A DNA stretch of 64,000 bases from Candidatus Sulfopaludibacter sp. SbA3 (GTDB lineage: Bacteria > Acidobacteriota > Terriglobia > Bryobacterales > Bryobacteraceae), in the NCBI GenBank assembly GCA_945890485.1, contig CAMDCN010000007.1:186001-250000 (forward strand), read 5' to 3'. Positions 8,181 through 17,102 of the stretch are shown in pieces. The stretch's first letter is position 1; the number at the start of each line of letters is the position of its first letter. The notes under the pieces were generated by a model, which was given only the letters and a program-made list of their open reading frames with translations, did not search any database and had not been told where the DNA came from. The position numbers and the translations under genes were made by a program.

Positions 8181-9635
8181 ATGGATTTCTCCTTACGCAA
8201 ACCGTCCTCCGCTCTCGGCCTCGCGGCTGGACTCGGTGCCGTTGCCGCGTTGACCGCCGGGTTTACGAAGCTTCTGCCGGTGAATGCCTCCACGGCCGGA
8301 TTCTTCTATCTGTTGGTCGTGCTCGGCGTTGCCACTACCAGCGGCTTCCGTGTTGCCGCCGCGGTCTCCGTGGCCGCCATGCTGTGCTTCAACTATTTCT
8401 TCTTCCCTCCCGTCGGCACGTTCACCATCGCCGATCCCGCCAACTGGGCCGCCCTCTTCACCTTCCTGCTCACCGCTCTGGTCGCCAGCCACCTCTCGGA
8501 CCGCGCGCAGGAACAGGCCGCGGAGGCCCGCCGGCGGCAACTCGAAACCGAGCAGCTCTACTCGCTCAGCCGCGCCATCCTGCTGACGGAGCCTTCCCGG
8601 CCCATCGGCAATCAGGCCGCGCAAAGTATCGCGCAGATCTTTGACTCTCCCACCGTCCTGCTGCTCGACGCCAAATCGAATCAATGTTTCCGTGGCGGCG
8701 CGCAGGATCTTGACGGCATGGAGGAGCGCCTGAAGGATGTCGTCCGCCTGGCCACCCATTACCAGGACGAATCCCGCGATCTGGATATCTGGCCCATTGC
8801 CCTCGGAGGCGACCCCATTGGCGCATTGGCGACCGTCGGCATTCGGCTGCCCGATAGCGCCGTGCACTCGATGCTGAATCTCGTCGCCATCGCGCTCGAA
8901 CGAGTGCGAACCCAGGACACCGCGAATCGCGCCGAGGCCGCCCGTCAAAGCGAAGAGTTTAAGTCCACTCTCCTCGATGCCATCGCGCACGAATTCAAGA
9001 CCCCGCTAACCTCCATCAAAGCCGCCGCCACCGGCCTCCGTACCCTTGGGCACAGCCTATCGCCGAATCAAAGAGAACTAGCGGCCATCATTGACGAAGA
9101 AGCGGACCGCTTGAGCCATCTGGTGACGGAGGCGGTGCAGATGGCGGAGATCGACGCGGGCAAAGTGACGCTTCATCGCGTTCCGATCCCGGTGGCCGAT
9201 CTGCTGGCTGCGGCGATGGAGACCTTTGACGGCCGCGGGGCGGAACGCTTGCACCTCGCCACGGCCGTGGGCGGCAAGGTGTTCGTAGATCGGGAACTGC
9301 TCATCCTTGCCGTGCGGCAGGTTTTTGACAATGCACTGAAGTACTCACCGCCGGATTCGCCGGTGGTTTGCACTGCCGCGCACACGCCCGGGCGAATGCT
9401 GCTTCGGATCGTCGACCAGGGCCCGGGTGTTCCCGAGCAGGATAGCGACCGTATCTTCGAGAAGTTCTATCGCCGCGCGAGCGTTCGAGAGCTGGTTCCC
9501 GGCAGCGGACTCGGCCTTTCCATTGCCCGCGAGATTGCGCGCGTCCATGGCGGCGACCTATGGGTGGAGGCCGCTGAAGCTGGCGGTGCGGCCTTCTGCT
9601 TCTCGTTGCCGCTGGCCCCTGGAGACGCCGCATGA
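8181..9635 (+). CDS. kdpD: KdpD-type sensor histidine kinase lacking the KdpD N-terminal domain
   Basis: This 484-residue kinase starts with the DUF4118 four-helix membrane bundle typical of KdpD (about 10-105, including FNYFFFPPVGTFTI). A GAF-like region (125-245), a HisKA domain with phospho-acceptor His270 in DAIAHEFKTPLTSIK, and a HATPase domain (DNALKYSPP, DQGPGVP, GSGLGLSIA) follow. Full KdpD carries a KdpD ATPase and USP domain of about 370 residues before this; here they are missing and are found as two separate genes at 14927-17096. The gene overlaps kdpE by 4 nt. It should sense low K+ or envelope stress and phosphorylate KdpE. Confidence 0.92.
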   Translation: MDFSLRKPSSALGLAAGLGAVAALTAGFTKLLPVNASTAGFFYLLVVLGVATTSGFRVAAAVSVAAMLCFNYFFFPPVGTFTIADPANWAALFTFLLTALVASHLSDRAQEQAAEARRRQLETEQLYSLSRAILLTEPSRPIGNQAAQSIAQIFDSPTVLLLDAKSNQCFRGGAQDLDGMEERLKDVVRLATHYQDESRDLDIWPIALGGDPIGALATVGIRLPDSAVHSMLNLVAIALERVRTQDTANRAEAARQSEEFKSTLLDAIAHEFKTPLTSIKAAATGLRTLGHSLSPNQRELAAIIDEEADRLSHLVTEAVQMAEIDAGKVTLHRVPIPVADLLAAAMETFDGRGAERLHLATAVGGKVFVDRELLILAVRQVFDNALKYSPPDSPVVCTAAHTPGRMLLRIVDQGPGVPEQDSDRIFEKFYRRASVRELVPGSGLGLSIAREIARVHGGDLWVEAAEAGGAAFCFSLPLAPGDAA

Positions 9636-10327
9636 CCTCCGCCCGCATTCTCGTCGTTGACGATGAACCGCAGATCCGCCGCGTCCTTCGCACTACGCTT
9701 TCGGCTCAAGGCTACGAAGTGTTCGACGCCAAAACCGGAGAAGAAGCTCTCCTCTCCATTCGCGACCACCGGTTCGATTTGGTCCTGCTCGACATGAACA
9801 TGCCCGGCATGGGCGGCCTCGCCGCTTGCCGCGAGATCCGTGCCGGATCCGACGCAGCCATCATCATGCTCACGGTGCGCCAGGGCGAAGGGGACAAGGT
9901 GGCCGCGCTCGATGCAGGCGCCGACGACTACATCACGAAGCCGTTCGGCATGCCCGAGATGCTGGCCCGGATTCGCGCGGTACTCCGCCGCATGCCCACC
10001 GTGCAGGGGAACGAGCACGCGCGCATTCAACTGGACGGCGTCGTCATCGACTTGGCAGCCCGCCGAGTACGCCGTGGGACGGAGGAGGTTCGGCTCACGC
10101 CCAAAGAGTTCGACCTGCTCCACTACCTCCTGGCGACGCCCCATGTCGCCATCCCTCACACCAAACTTCTCCAGGCCGTGTGGGGACCGGATTACGGCGA
10201 CCAAGTGGAGTATCTCCGCGTGTTCGTCAACCAACTTCGCAAGAAGATTGAACCCGATCCGGCCAAGCCCCGCTACCTTCTCACGGAGCCCTGGGTTGGC
10301 TATCGATTCGAATTGCCGCGGCCTTAA
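9632..10327 (+). CDS. kdpE: KdpE response regulator (OmpR family)
   Basis: This 231-residue protein has an N-terminal receiver domain with the acidic pocket D10/D11, phospho-acceptor D54 (LVLLDMNMPGM) and Lys103 (DDYITKPFG). An OmpR-type winged helix follows (RLTPKEFDLLHYLL, VNQLRKKIEPDP, GVGYRF-like end). Its ATG overlaps the sensor stop (ATGA), so the two are coupled. It is expected to activate the kdpFABC genes that begin about 70 nt downstream; a matching direct repeat lies in that gap. Confidence 0.93.
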   Translation: MTSARILVVDDEPQIRRVLRTTLSAQGYEVFDAKTGEEALLSIRDHRFDLVLLDMNMPGMGGLAACREIRAGSDAAIIMLTVRQGEGDKVAALDAGADDYITKPFGMPEMLARIRAVLRRMPTVQGNEHARIQLDGVVIDLAARRVRRGTEEVRLTPKEFDLLHYLLATPHVAIPHTKLLQAVWGPDYGDQVEYLRVFVNQLRKKIEPDPAKPRYLLTEPWVGYRFELPRP

Positions 10328-10343
10328 CGCAATCCTTAGCCCG

Positions 10344-10376
10344 CCTTTATGACTTCCTTATGGCTTGCGCCATAAG
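10344..10376 (+). promoter_or_regulatory. Candidate KdpE operator and stem-loop
   Basis: Between kdpE and the first small gene lie TTTATG (10346-10351) and CTTATG (10357-10362), a direct repeat with an 11-bp period, the spacing usual for OmpR-family dimers. The second copy is the left arm of a perfect inverted repeat, CTTATGGC TTGC GCCATAAG (10357-10376), which could form an 8-bp hairpin with a 4-nt loop. No T-tract follows, so a simple terminator is unlikely. Location and AT-richness suit an internal kdp promoter control site; this is inference. Confidence 0.5.
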
Positions 10377-10397
10377 CTGGGAAACAGGTTGGCCATT

Positions 10398-10481
10398 ATG
10401 CTTGATTTGCTCTATATCGCGGCCTCGCTGCTCTTCTTCGCATTCTGTTGGGCGCTCGTTCGCGCCTGCGAAAAACTCTAG
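10398..10481 (+). CDS. 27-residue single-pass membrane peptide at kdp locus
   Basis: ATG at 10398 opens a 27-codon frame, MLDLLYIAASLLFFAFCWAL then VRACEKL, ending in TAG. It is one hydrophobic helix with a positively charged tail and resembles short peptides I have seen encoded just before kdpF in other kdp operons. It ends 23 nt before kdpF and is on the same strand, so it is probably an extra small subunit or regulator of the Kdp complex. It is distinct from KdpF in sequence. Confidence 0.6.
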   Translation: MLDLLYIAASLLFFAFCWALVRACEKL

Positions 10482-10504
10482 CCGCGCCCCCAGGACACCC
10501 TTCC

Positions 10505-10588
10505 ATGGACTACATTCTCGCCGGCGTCTGCGCCGGGCTCTTGTGCTGTTATTTGACGTATGCACTCCTTAAACCGGAGCGCTTCTAA
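10505..10588 (+). CDS. kdpF: KdpF small subunit of potassium ATPase
   Basis: A 27-residue frame ([20 protein letters not shown] then LLKPERF) matches KdpF: one membrane helix and a C-terminal LLKPERF. KdpF stabilises the KdpABC complex by contacting KdpA. The stop is 8 nt before the kdpA start. Confidence 0.88.
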   Translation: MDYILAGVCAGLLCCYLTYALLKPERF

Positions 10589-10596
10589 GGATCCCC

Positions 10597-12318
10597 ATGA
10601 CATCCAACGGTGTATTTCAGATCCTCCTCTATTGCTCACTCATCCTCGCGCTCACGAAGCCGGCCGGCGCCTTCATGGCCCGGCTCTTCGCTGGAGAGCG
10701 CACGTTTCTCCACCCTGTACTCCGGCCGTTCGAGCGGCTTTGCTACGTCCTGATCGGTGTCCGTGAAGATGCCGAACAACGTTGGACCCAGTACGCGGCC
10801 AGCCTGCTCTCGTTCAGTTTTTGGAGCTTTCTGCTTCTATTTCTCCTCCAACGGTGGCAGAGCCTGCTCCCGCTGAACCCCTCCGGCTTTGGCCCGGGCG
10901 TCACGCCGGATCTTGCGTTCAATACCGCCGTCAGCTTTGTAACGAATACGAACTGGCAGTCGTACAGCGGCGAGAGCACCTATAGCTATCTGGTCCAGAT
11001 GGCCGGTCTCACGGTGCAGAACTTCGCCTCGGCCGCGGCAGGCTTAGCGGTCGCGATCGCCGTCATACGCGGCTTCGCCCGGCAGCAGACGAACACACTT
11101 GGCAACTTCTGGGTTGACATCACCCGGGCCGCTGTTTATATCCTTTTGCCGCTTAGCGTTCTCGCTGCGCTGTTCTTCTGTTCGCAAGGCGTCATCCAAA
11201 ATTTCACACCTCCAACTGTGGTCACCACACTCGAAGGCCAACAACAGGTGATCGCGCAGGGGCCGGTCGCCTCGCAAGAGGCCATCAAGATGCTCGGCAC
11301 CAACGGCGGCGGCTTCTTCAATGCCAATTCCGCGCATCCATTTGAAAACCCGACACCGCTTACGAATCTCCTGCAAATGGTGTTGATTTTCGTTCTCCCC
11401 GCAGGCCTCACCTATACTTTTGGCCGCATGGTCGGCGACCAACGCCAGGGCTGGGCTCTGTTCTCCGCAATGAGCGTCCTGTTTCTGGCCGGTGTCTTTG
11501 TCGTCTATGCGGCCGAACAGGCGGGGAACCCGAATCTGACCCAACTCGGCGTGGCCTCGATCGCATCCGAAGACCAACCAGGCGGCAACATGGAAGGCAA
11601 AGAGGTCCGCTTTGGCATCGCCGCCACGGCGCTGTTCGCCACCATAACGACGGCTGCCAGTTGCGGCGCTGTGATCGGCATGCACGATAGCTTCACGCCG
11701 CTCGGTGGGCTCGTTCCTCTGTTCAATATGCAGGTTGGCGAAGTCATCTTCGGTGGCGTAGGCGCTGGGCTGTATGGCATGTTGCTGTTCGCCATCCTGG
11801 CCGTGTTCATCGCTGGACTTATGGTGGGCCGCACCCCGGAGTATCTGGGGAAACGGATTGAAGGCAAGGAGGTGAAGATGGCTATGCTCGGGCTAATCGC
11901 CACGGCCGCCGCGATTCTGCTCTTCTCCGGCGCCAGCACCGGCTTCACCGCCAACCTCAACAATGGCGGCCCGCATGGGTTTGCCGAGATTCTGTACGCC
12001 TACACCAGCGCCGCGGCCAACAACGGCAGCGCGTTCGCGGGCCTCAATGCGAACACGCCCTGGTTCAATACGACGCTCGGCATTGCTATGCTGATTGGCC
12101 GTTTTCTGATCATCATTCCGATGCTTGCCGCGGCGGGCAATTTGGCATCGAAGAAGAGGCTCGCCGTCACCAGTGGCACACTTCCCACCCACGGTCTGCT
12201 GTTTGTGACGCTGTTGATCGGCACCATCGTCATCGTTGGCGCCCTCACGTTCTTCCCCGCGCTTTCGCTCGGTCCCATCGTCGAACACTTCCTGCTGCAG
12301 CAAGGGAGGCTTTTTTAA
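10597..12318 (+). CDS. kdpA: Potassium-transporting ATPase subunit KdpA
   Basis: This 573-residue polytopic protein is the K+-binding channel-like subunit of the Kdp pump. The repeated selectivity-filter regions are visible, e.g. [33 protein letters not shown] and a later [10 protein letters not shown]. Length matches the family (about 560). It follows kdpF by 8 nt and precedes kdpB by 1 nt. It moves K+ inward together with the ATP-hydrolysing KdpB. Confidence 0.97.
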   Translation: MTSNGVFQILLYCSLILALTKPAGAFMARLFAGERTFLHPVLRPFERLCYVLIGVREDAEQRWTQYAASLLSFSFWSFLLLFLLQRWQSLLPLNPSGFGPGVTPDLAFNTAVSFVTNTNWQSYSGESTYSYLVQMAGLTVQNFASAAAGLAVAIAVIRGFARQQTNTLGNFWVDITRAAVYILLPLSVLAALFFCSQGVIQNFTPPTVVTTLEGQQQVIAQGPVASQEAIKMLGTNGGGFFNANSAHPFENPTPLTNLLQMVLIFVLPAGLTYTFGRMVGDQRQGWALFSAMSVLFLAGVFVVYAAEQAGNPNLTQLGVASIASEDQPGGNMEGKEVRFGIAATALFATITTAASCGAVIGMHDSFTPLGGLVPLFNMQVGEVIFGGVGAGLYGMLLFAILAVFIAGLMVGRTPEYLGKRIEGKEVKMAMLGLIATAAAILLFSGASTGFTANLNNGGPHGFAEILYAYTSAAANNGSAFAGLNANTPWFNTTLGIAMLIGRFLIIIPMLAAAGNLASKKRLAVTSGTLPTHGLLFVTLLIGTIVIVGALTFFPALSLGPIVEHFLLQQGRLF

Positions 12319-12319
12319 C

Positions 12320-14353
12320 ATGACTCGCTCGCGTCCGCTCTCTGACCCCGCTATTCTCCGCCGCGCCCTGCGCGACTCTTTCGTTAAGCTCCATCCGGCG
12401 AAGCTCATCAAGAATCCAGTCATCTTCGTTGTTGAAGTTGGCGCATTCATGACGACGGCCCTGCTCCTGCGGGACCTGGCCACGGGCGCCGCGGACACCG
12501 GATTCAACTTCCAGATCAGTCTCTGGCTTTGGTTCACTGTCCTGTTCGCCAACTTCGCAGAGGCCATGGCCGAAGCGCGCGGCAAAGCGCAAGCGGACTC
12601 TCTGCGCAAAACCAAAACTCACTCGGTCGCCAAACGTCTGCAGCCGAATGGGAAGACTGAGGAGGTCTCTGCCTCGCAACTGCGCGCCGGCGACCACGTG
12701 ATCTGCGAAACCGGCGACACCATTCCGGGTGACGGCGAGGTGGTGGACGGCATCGCCACGGTGGACGAGTCGGTGATTACCGGGGAGAGCGCGCCGGTCA
12801 TCCGGGAGTCGGGCGGCGACCGTTCGGCGGTGACAGGCGGCACGCGTGTCCTCTCTGACCGGATCCAGATCCGCATCACTTCCAACCCCGGCGAGACGTT
12901 CCTCGACCGGATGATTGCTCTGGTCGAAGGCGCGGATCGTAAGAAGACGCCGAATGAGATCGCGCTGAATATCCTAATCGCCGGCCTTACGCTTATCTTC
13001 CTCCTGGCTGTGGTTACGCTGCAGCCTATCTCCGCTTCTAGCGGGGCGCCTCCATCTGTTGCGGTGCTCGTCGCTCTGCTTGTCTGTCTGATTCCCACGA
13101 CTATAGGCGGTTTGCTCTCCGCCATCGGCATCGCCGGCATGGACCGTGTGATGCAGTACAACGTCCTCGCCATGAGCGGCAAGGCGGTGGAGGCGGCGGG
13201 CGACGTCAATACGCTGTTGCTTGATAAGACGGGCACCATCACCATTGGCAATCGCCAAGCGGTGGAGTTCCTGCCCGTCGCGGGCGTTCTCGAAACGGAA
13301 CTCGCCGAAGCCGGGCAGCTTTCGAGCTTCGCCGATGAGACACCGGAGGGCCGCTCGGTCGTAGTCCTGGCCAAAGAGAAGTATGGCCTGCGGGGCCGCG
13401 AACTTTCGCACCACGAAGCGCACTTTATTCCCTTCTCGGCCTATACCCGCATGAGCGGCGTCGACATGAACTCCGATCATCTGCGCAAGGGCGCTACGGA
13501 GTCCATCGCGCAGTTTGTCCGGGAGCAGGGGGGCGCGGTGCCCGATGAACTCCACGACCTCGCCGCTCGCGTCTCCCGGCAAGGAGGTACTCCGCTTGCG
13601 GTCGCCAACGGCCGCCGCGCCCTCGGCATCATCCATCTCAAAGACGTGGTGAAGGGCGGCATGAAAGATCGCCTCGCCGAACTGCGCCGCATGGGCATCC
13701 AGACGGTGATGATCACCGGCGACAATCCGCTCACCGCCGCCGCCATCGCGGCTGAGGCCGGCGTCGACAATTTTCTCGCCCAGGCGTCGCCCGCCGATAA
13801 GCTGAACTACATCAAGAAGGAGCAGGCCGAGGGGCGTCTGGTCGCCATGACCGGCGATGGCACCAACGATGCTCCGGCCCTCGCGCAGGCCGATGTCGGC
13901 CTGGCGATGAACACAGGCACCATGGCAGCCAAGGAGGCGGGCAATATGGTGGACCTCGATTCCAACCCTACCAAGCTCATTGAGGTGGTTGGCATCGGCA
14001 AGCAACTGCTCATCACCCGCGGCGCGCTGACCACTTTCTCCATCGCCAACGACGTGGCCAAGTACTTCGCCATCATCCCGGCGATGTTCATGACGGCTTA
14101 CCCGGCTCTTGGCGCGCTCAACATTATGGGGCTGCACAGTTCGCAAAGCGCGGTGCTCTCAGCCGTCATCTTCAACGCGCTGATCATCATTGTCCTGGTG
14201 CCCCTTGCTCTGCGCGGTGTGAAGTACCGGCCGGAATCGGCTGGCGCCCTGCTGCGACGCAACCTGCTGGTGTACGGCCTCGGCGGCTTGGTGTCGCCGT
14301 TCCCGGCCATCTGGATCATTGACCAATTCGTCCACGCCCTCGGCTTGGCCTAA
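12320..14353 (+). CDS. kdpB: Potassium-transporting ATPase ATP-binding subunit KdpB
   Basis: This 677-residue P-type ATPase has the TGES actuator motif (154-157), the phosphorylated Asp302 in DKTGTIT, and the hinge motif [11 protein letters not shown] in the P-domain. About seven membrane segments are seen. The ATG at 12320 lies one base after the kdpA stop and 10 nt after a strong AAGGGAGG (12302-12309). The open frame reaches further upstream inside kdpA, but the residues there are not KdpB-like. ATP hydrolysis by KdpB drives K+ uptake through KdpA. All catalytic motifs are intact. Confidence 0.97.
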   Translation: MTRSRPLSDPAILRRALRDSFVKLHPAKLIKNPVIFVVEVGAFMTTALLLRDLATGAADTGFNFQISLWLWFTVLFANFAEAMAEARGKAQADSLRKTKTHSVAKRLQPNGKTEEVSASQLRAGDHVICETGDTIPGDGEVVDGIATVDESVITGESAPVIRESGGDRSAVTGGTRVLSDRIQIRITSNPGETFLDRMIALVEGADRKKTPNEIALNILIAGLTLIFLLAVVTLQPISASSGAPPSVAVLVALLVCLIPTTIGGLLSAIGIAGMDRVMQYNVLAMSGKAVEAAGDVNTLLLDKTGTITIGNRQAVEFLPVAGVLETELAEAGQLSSFADETPEGRSVVVLAKEKYGLRGRELSHHEAHFIPFSAYTRMSGVDMNSDHLRKGATESIAQFVREQGGAVPDELHDLAARVSRQGGTPLAVANGRRALGIIHLKDVVKGGMKDRLAELRRMGIQTVMITGDNPLTAAAIAAEAGVDNFLAQASPADKLNYIKKEQAEGRLVAMTGDGTNDAPALAQADVGLAMNTGTMAAKEAGNMVDLDSNPTKLIEVVGIGKQLLITRGALTTFSIANDVAKYFAIIPAMFMTAYPALGALNIMGLHSSQSAVLSAVIFNALIIIVLVPLALRGVKYRPESAGALLRRNLLVYGLGGLVSPFPAIWIIDQFVHALGLA

Positions 14354-14364
14354 GGAGAACGATT

Positions 14365-14925
14365 ATGCTCAACCAACTCATGCCCGGCCTGCGCCTCGCG
14401 GCGCTACTCACTGTCTTAACCGGACTGATCTATCCCGGGGTCGTCACCGCGCTTTGCCGGGCGTTCTTCCCCGGCGCAGCCAATGGTAGCCTCATCACCC
14501 GCGATGGCGCCATCATCGGCTCCGCCCTGCTCGCCCAGAACTTCACGCGTCCGGAGTATTTCCATCCCCGCCCCTCAGCCGGCAATTACGATGCCTCCGC
14601 GTCGGGCGGCTCCAACCTCGGACCCACCAGCCAAAAGCTGGTCGACCGCATCGCGGCGCAACGGGGGCAGCAAGCCACGGCCGGGCTGATTCCCGCCGAC
14701 CTGCTCACTACCAGCGCCAGCGGGCTCGATCCGCACATCAGCCCCGCGTCTGCGCAGACCCAGCTTGCCCGGGTCGCCAGCGCTCGCGGCGCGACGCCGG
14801 AGGCGATTGCCGCGCTAGTGGCTACCTTCGTCGAGCCGAGGGCTCTTGGCCTGCTTGGCGAGCCTCGCGTCAACGTGCTGCGGCTCAACTTGGCCCTCGA
14901 CGATCGCTTCCCCCTGCGCAAGTAA
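14365..14925 (+). CDS. kdpC: Potassium-transporting ATPase subunit KdpC
   Basis: This 186-residue protein has one N-terminal membrane helix (RLAALLTVLTGLIYPGVVTA) and the KdpC periplasmic domain with YFHPRPSA, YDASASGGSNLGP, and a C-terminal VNVLRLNLALD. KdpC bridges KdpA and KdpB. It follows kdpB by 11 nt with GGAGA just upstream, and ends 1 nt before the next gene. Confidence 0.95.
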   Translation: MLNQLMPGLRLAALLTVLTGLIYPGVVTALCRAFFPGAANGSLITRDGAIIGSALLAQNFTRPEYFHPRPSAGNYDASASGGSNLGPTSQKLVDRIAAQRGQQATAGLIPADLLTTSASGLDPHISPASAQTQLARVASARGATPEAIAALVATFVEPRALGLLGEPRVNVLRLNLALDDRFPLRK

Positions 14926-14926
14926 C

Positions 14927-16009
14927 ATGTCCCACTCGGAACGCCGCAAGCCAACGCCCGAAGAACTGCTGCGCCGCGTCGAGGCCGAAGAGAGCCAGCA
15001 GAGGCGCGGTCGGCTGAAGGTTTTCCTCGGCTACGCTTCCGGCGTCGGTAAATCGTTCCGGATGCTTGACGAAGGCCGGCGACGCAAGATGCGCGGCCAG
15101 GATGTGGTCGTTGCCGCCGTCCAGCCTGTGTCGTCGGGTCCGGCGGCGGAGCTTCTGGAGGCGTTCGAAGTCGTTCCGGCGGGCGCCGGTCTGCCCGGTG
15201 TAGCACTCGATCTTCCGGCGATCCGCCAGCGTCGCCCGGCCATCTGCCTGATTGACGGACTGGCCTACCGCAACCCGCCAGGCAGTCTCAATGAACGTCG
15301 CTGGCAGGACGTGGAGAACCTGCTGGCCAGCGGCATCTCGGTGATCACGACGGTGAACCTGCAGTATATCCGCGAGAAGCAGCCCATCGTTGAGGCCATT
15401 CGTGGGAAAGCGGTGGCCGACTCTGTCCCCGAGAGTTTTTTGCTCCAGGCGGATGAGATTGAGGTTGTTGACGCTCCGCCCGAATCCTGCGACGAGTCCG
15501 GCTCGCTCTCGGGCCAACTGTCCGCGCTCCGGGAAATCGCCCTCGTCCTGGCGGCAGAAGTAGTCGACGCCCAACTGATCAACTACCTCAAACGGCATGG
15601 GATCGAGCAGTCTTACGGCACGCAGGAGCGGATCCTCGTCTGCATCACTCCTCGGTCCAACGCCGACCTCATGATCGGCAGCGGCCGCCGCCAGGCGGAC
15701 CGCTTCCACGGCGATCTCTTTGTGGCCTATGTCGAGCAGCCGGATCTCTCACCCGCGGACCGAGCCACTCTCGACCGCAATCTAGCCACCGCCCGCCAGG
15801 CAAGCGCCCATCTGGCGATCCTTCACGGAGAGGATCTCGTTGCCGCAATCCTTCGCCTCGCCGCACAGGAGGGCATCACACAGATCTTCGTCGGCCATAG
15901 CCAACGCACTGGCTTCTGGGACCGGATTCGGGCGAACCCCGTCGAACGGCTGATCCTCGACTCGACGGGCCTCGATATCCGCATCTTTCCGCAGCAACCG
16001 GTACCCTGA
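14927..16009 (+). CDS. Stand-alone KdpD N-terminal domain + USP protein, divergent copy
   Basis: This 360-residue protein matches only the soluble N-terminal part of KdpD: a P-loop ATPase-like KdpD domain (30-230) and a universal-stress-protein domain (245-355, ILVCITPRSN). Walker A is intact (GYASGVGKS, 35-43). The next motif reads LIDGLAYRNPPGS, so the usual DE(L/F)xHTNxPGS has Gly111 for Glu and lacks HT. No membrane or kinase part follows. It starts 1 nt after kdpC (start chosen at 14927, since upstream residues lie inside kdpC). It may supply the sensory domain in trans to the short KdpD kinase. Confidence 0.88.
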   Translation: MSHSERRKPTPEELLRRVEAEESQQRRGRLKVFLGYASGVGKSFRMLDEGRRRKMRGQDVVVAAVQPVSSGPAAELLEAFEVVPAGAGLPGVALDLPAIRQRRPAICLIDGLAYRNPPGSLNERRWQDVENLLASGISVITTVNLQYIREKQPIVEAIRGKAVADSVPESFLLQADEIEVVDAPPESCDESGSLSGQLSALREIALVLAAEVVDAQLINYLKRHGIEQSYGTQERILVCITPRSNADLMIGSGRRQADRFHGDLFVAYVEQPDLSPADRATLDRNLATARQASAHLAILHGEDLVAAILRLAAQEGITQIFVGHSQRTGFWDRIRANPVERLILDSTGLDIRIFPQQPVP

Positions 16010-16013
16010 CCTC

Positions 16014-17096
16014 ATGCCGCCGATTGAACCAATCCGCACCGAAGGCCGGCTGAAAATTGTCCTGGGCTACGCCGCCGGGGTCGGCAAAACATTCCGGATG
16101 CTCGATGAGGGCCAGCGCCTGGCCTCGGCCGGGCACGATGTGGTGATCGGCTATTTCGAACCCCACGGCCGGCAGGACACCATTGCGCGGACCGAGGGCC
16201 TGGAAACGATTCCCCGCCGCCGCATTGCATACCGCGAACGAACTTTTGAGGAGATGGATACCGACGCCATTCTCGCCCGCCATCCGGAAATCTGCCTGGT
16301 GGACGAGTTTCCCCACACGAATGTACCCGGCTCGGCGCGGGCCAAGCGCTGGGAGGATGTGATGGCGCTGCTCGCCGCGGGCATTGACGTTCTCACGACC
16401 ATGAACATTCAGCACCTCGAAAGCCTCAACGATCAGGTGCGGGAGATCTCTGGCGTTCAGGTGCGCGAAACCATTCCAGACTGGATCCTGAAGCGCGCCG
16501 ACGAAATTGTTCTCGTCGACCTCACGCCGGGCGCGCTGCTCAACCGGCTCGACCGCGGAGTCGTCTACGCCCCGGCGAAGGCGCAACTGGCCAAGGAGAA
16601 TTTCTTTAAAGAGCCCATCCTTGCCGCCCTTCGCGAAATGGCTCTTCGTCAAACCGCGCACGAGGTGGATCCCCGCCAGTCCATGGATCACGAGAGGATC
16701 CTAATTCATGTCACCCATGCACCCAGCGCCGCCGGCCTTATCCGCCGCGGCCGCCGCGTCGCCGACTATCTGCACGCCGAATGCTTCGCCGTTTGTGTCC
16801 CGCCCGAGCCGGGGCTCAACCACTTGCCGGCAGGCGAACGGGAGGCGCTGGAGCGTCATCTCGATTTCGCCCGAAAGCTGCACATCGAAACCAGGATCCT
16901 CGACGCAGGCGACCCCGCCGACGCCCTGGTAGCCTTTGCCCGCACCAATGCGATTACGCAAATCTTTCTGGCCAAACCGAAGCGCCCCCGTTTCCCGCCG
17001 CTTTCGGCGGGCTACCAATTCGTCCGCAAGGTGATTCGCCTGGCACTGGACATCCAGGTGACGGTCGTCGCCGAACGCCCGCCTCACGCATACTAA
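16014..17096 (+). CDS. Stand-alone KdpD N-terminal domain + USP protein, canonical copy
   Basis: This second 360-residue KdpD N-terminal protein has canonical motifs: Walker A GYAAGVGKT (18-26) and CLVDEFPHTNVPGS with D97/E98. The USP domain (about 230-350) carries ILIHVTHAPSAAG. In E. coli KdpD this region binds ATP, and its USP domain has been reported to bind regulators such as c-di-AMP in other species. It lies 4 nt after the divergent copy and 6 nt before selO. The pair probably arose by duplication after KdpD was split. Confidence 0.9.
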   Translation: MPPIEPIRTEGRLKIVLGYAAGVGKTFRMLDEGQRLASAGHDVVIGYFEPHGRQDTIARTEGLETIPRRRIAYRERTFEEMDTDAILARHPEICLVDEFPHTNVPGSARAKRWEDVMALLAAGIDVLTTMNIQHLESLNDQVREISGVQVRETIPDWILKRADEIVLVDLTPGALLNRLDRGVVYAPAKAQLAKENFFKEPILAALREMALRQTAHEVDPRQSMDHERILIHVTHAPSAAGLIRRGRRVADYLHAECFAVCVPPEPGLNHLPAGEREALERHLDFARKLHIETRILDAGDPADALVAFARTNAITQIFLAKPKRPRFPPLSAGYQFVRKVIRLALDIQVTVVAERPPHAY

Positions 17097-17102
17097 AAAG
17101 TA

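Noticed and set aside
12974-14146. 390-codon minus-strand frame inside kdpB
   Set aside because: It is an antisense shadow of a certain gene; residues are His/Arg/Gly-rich without motifs.
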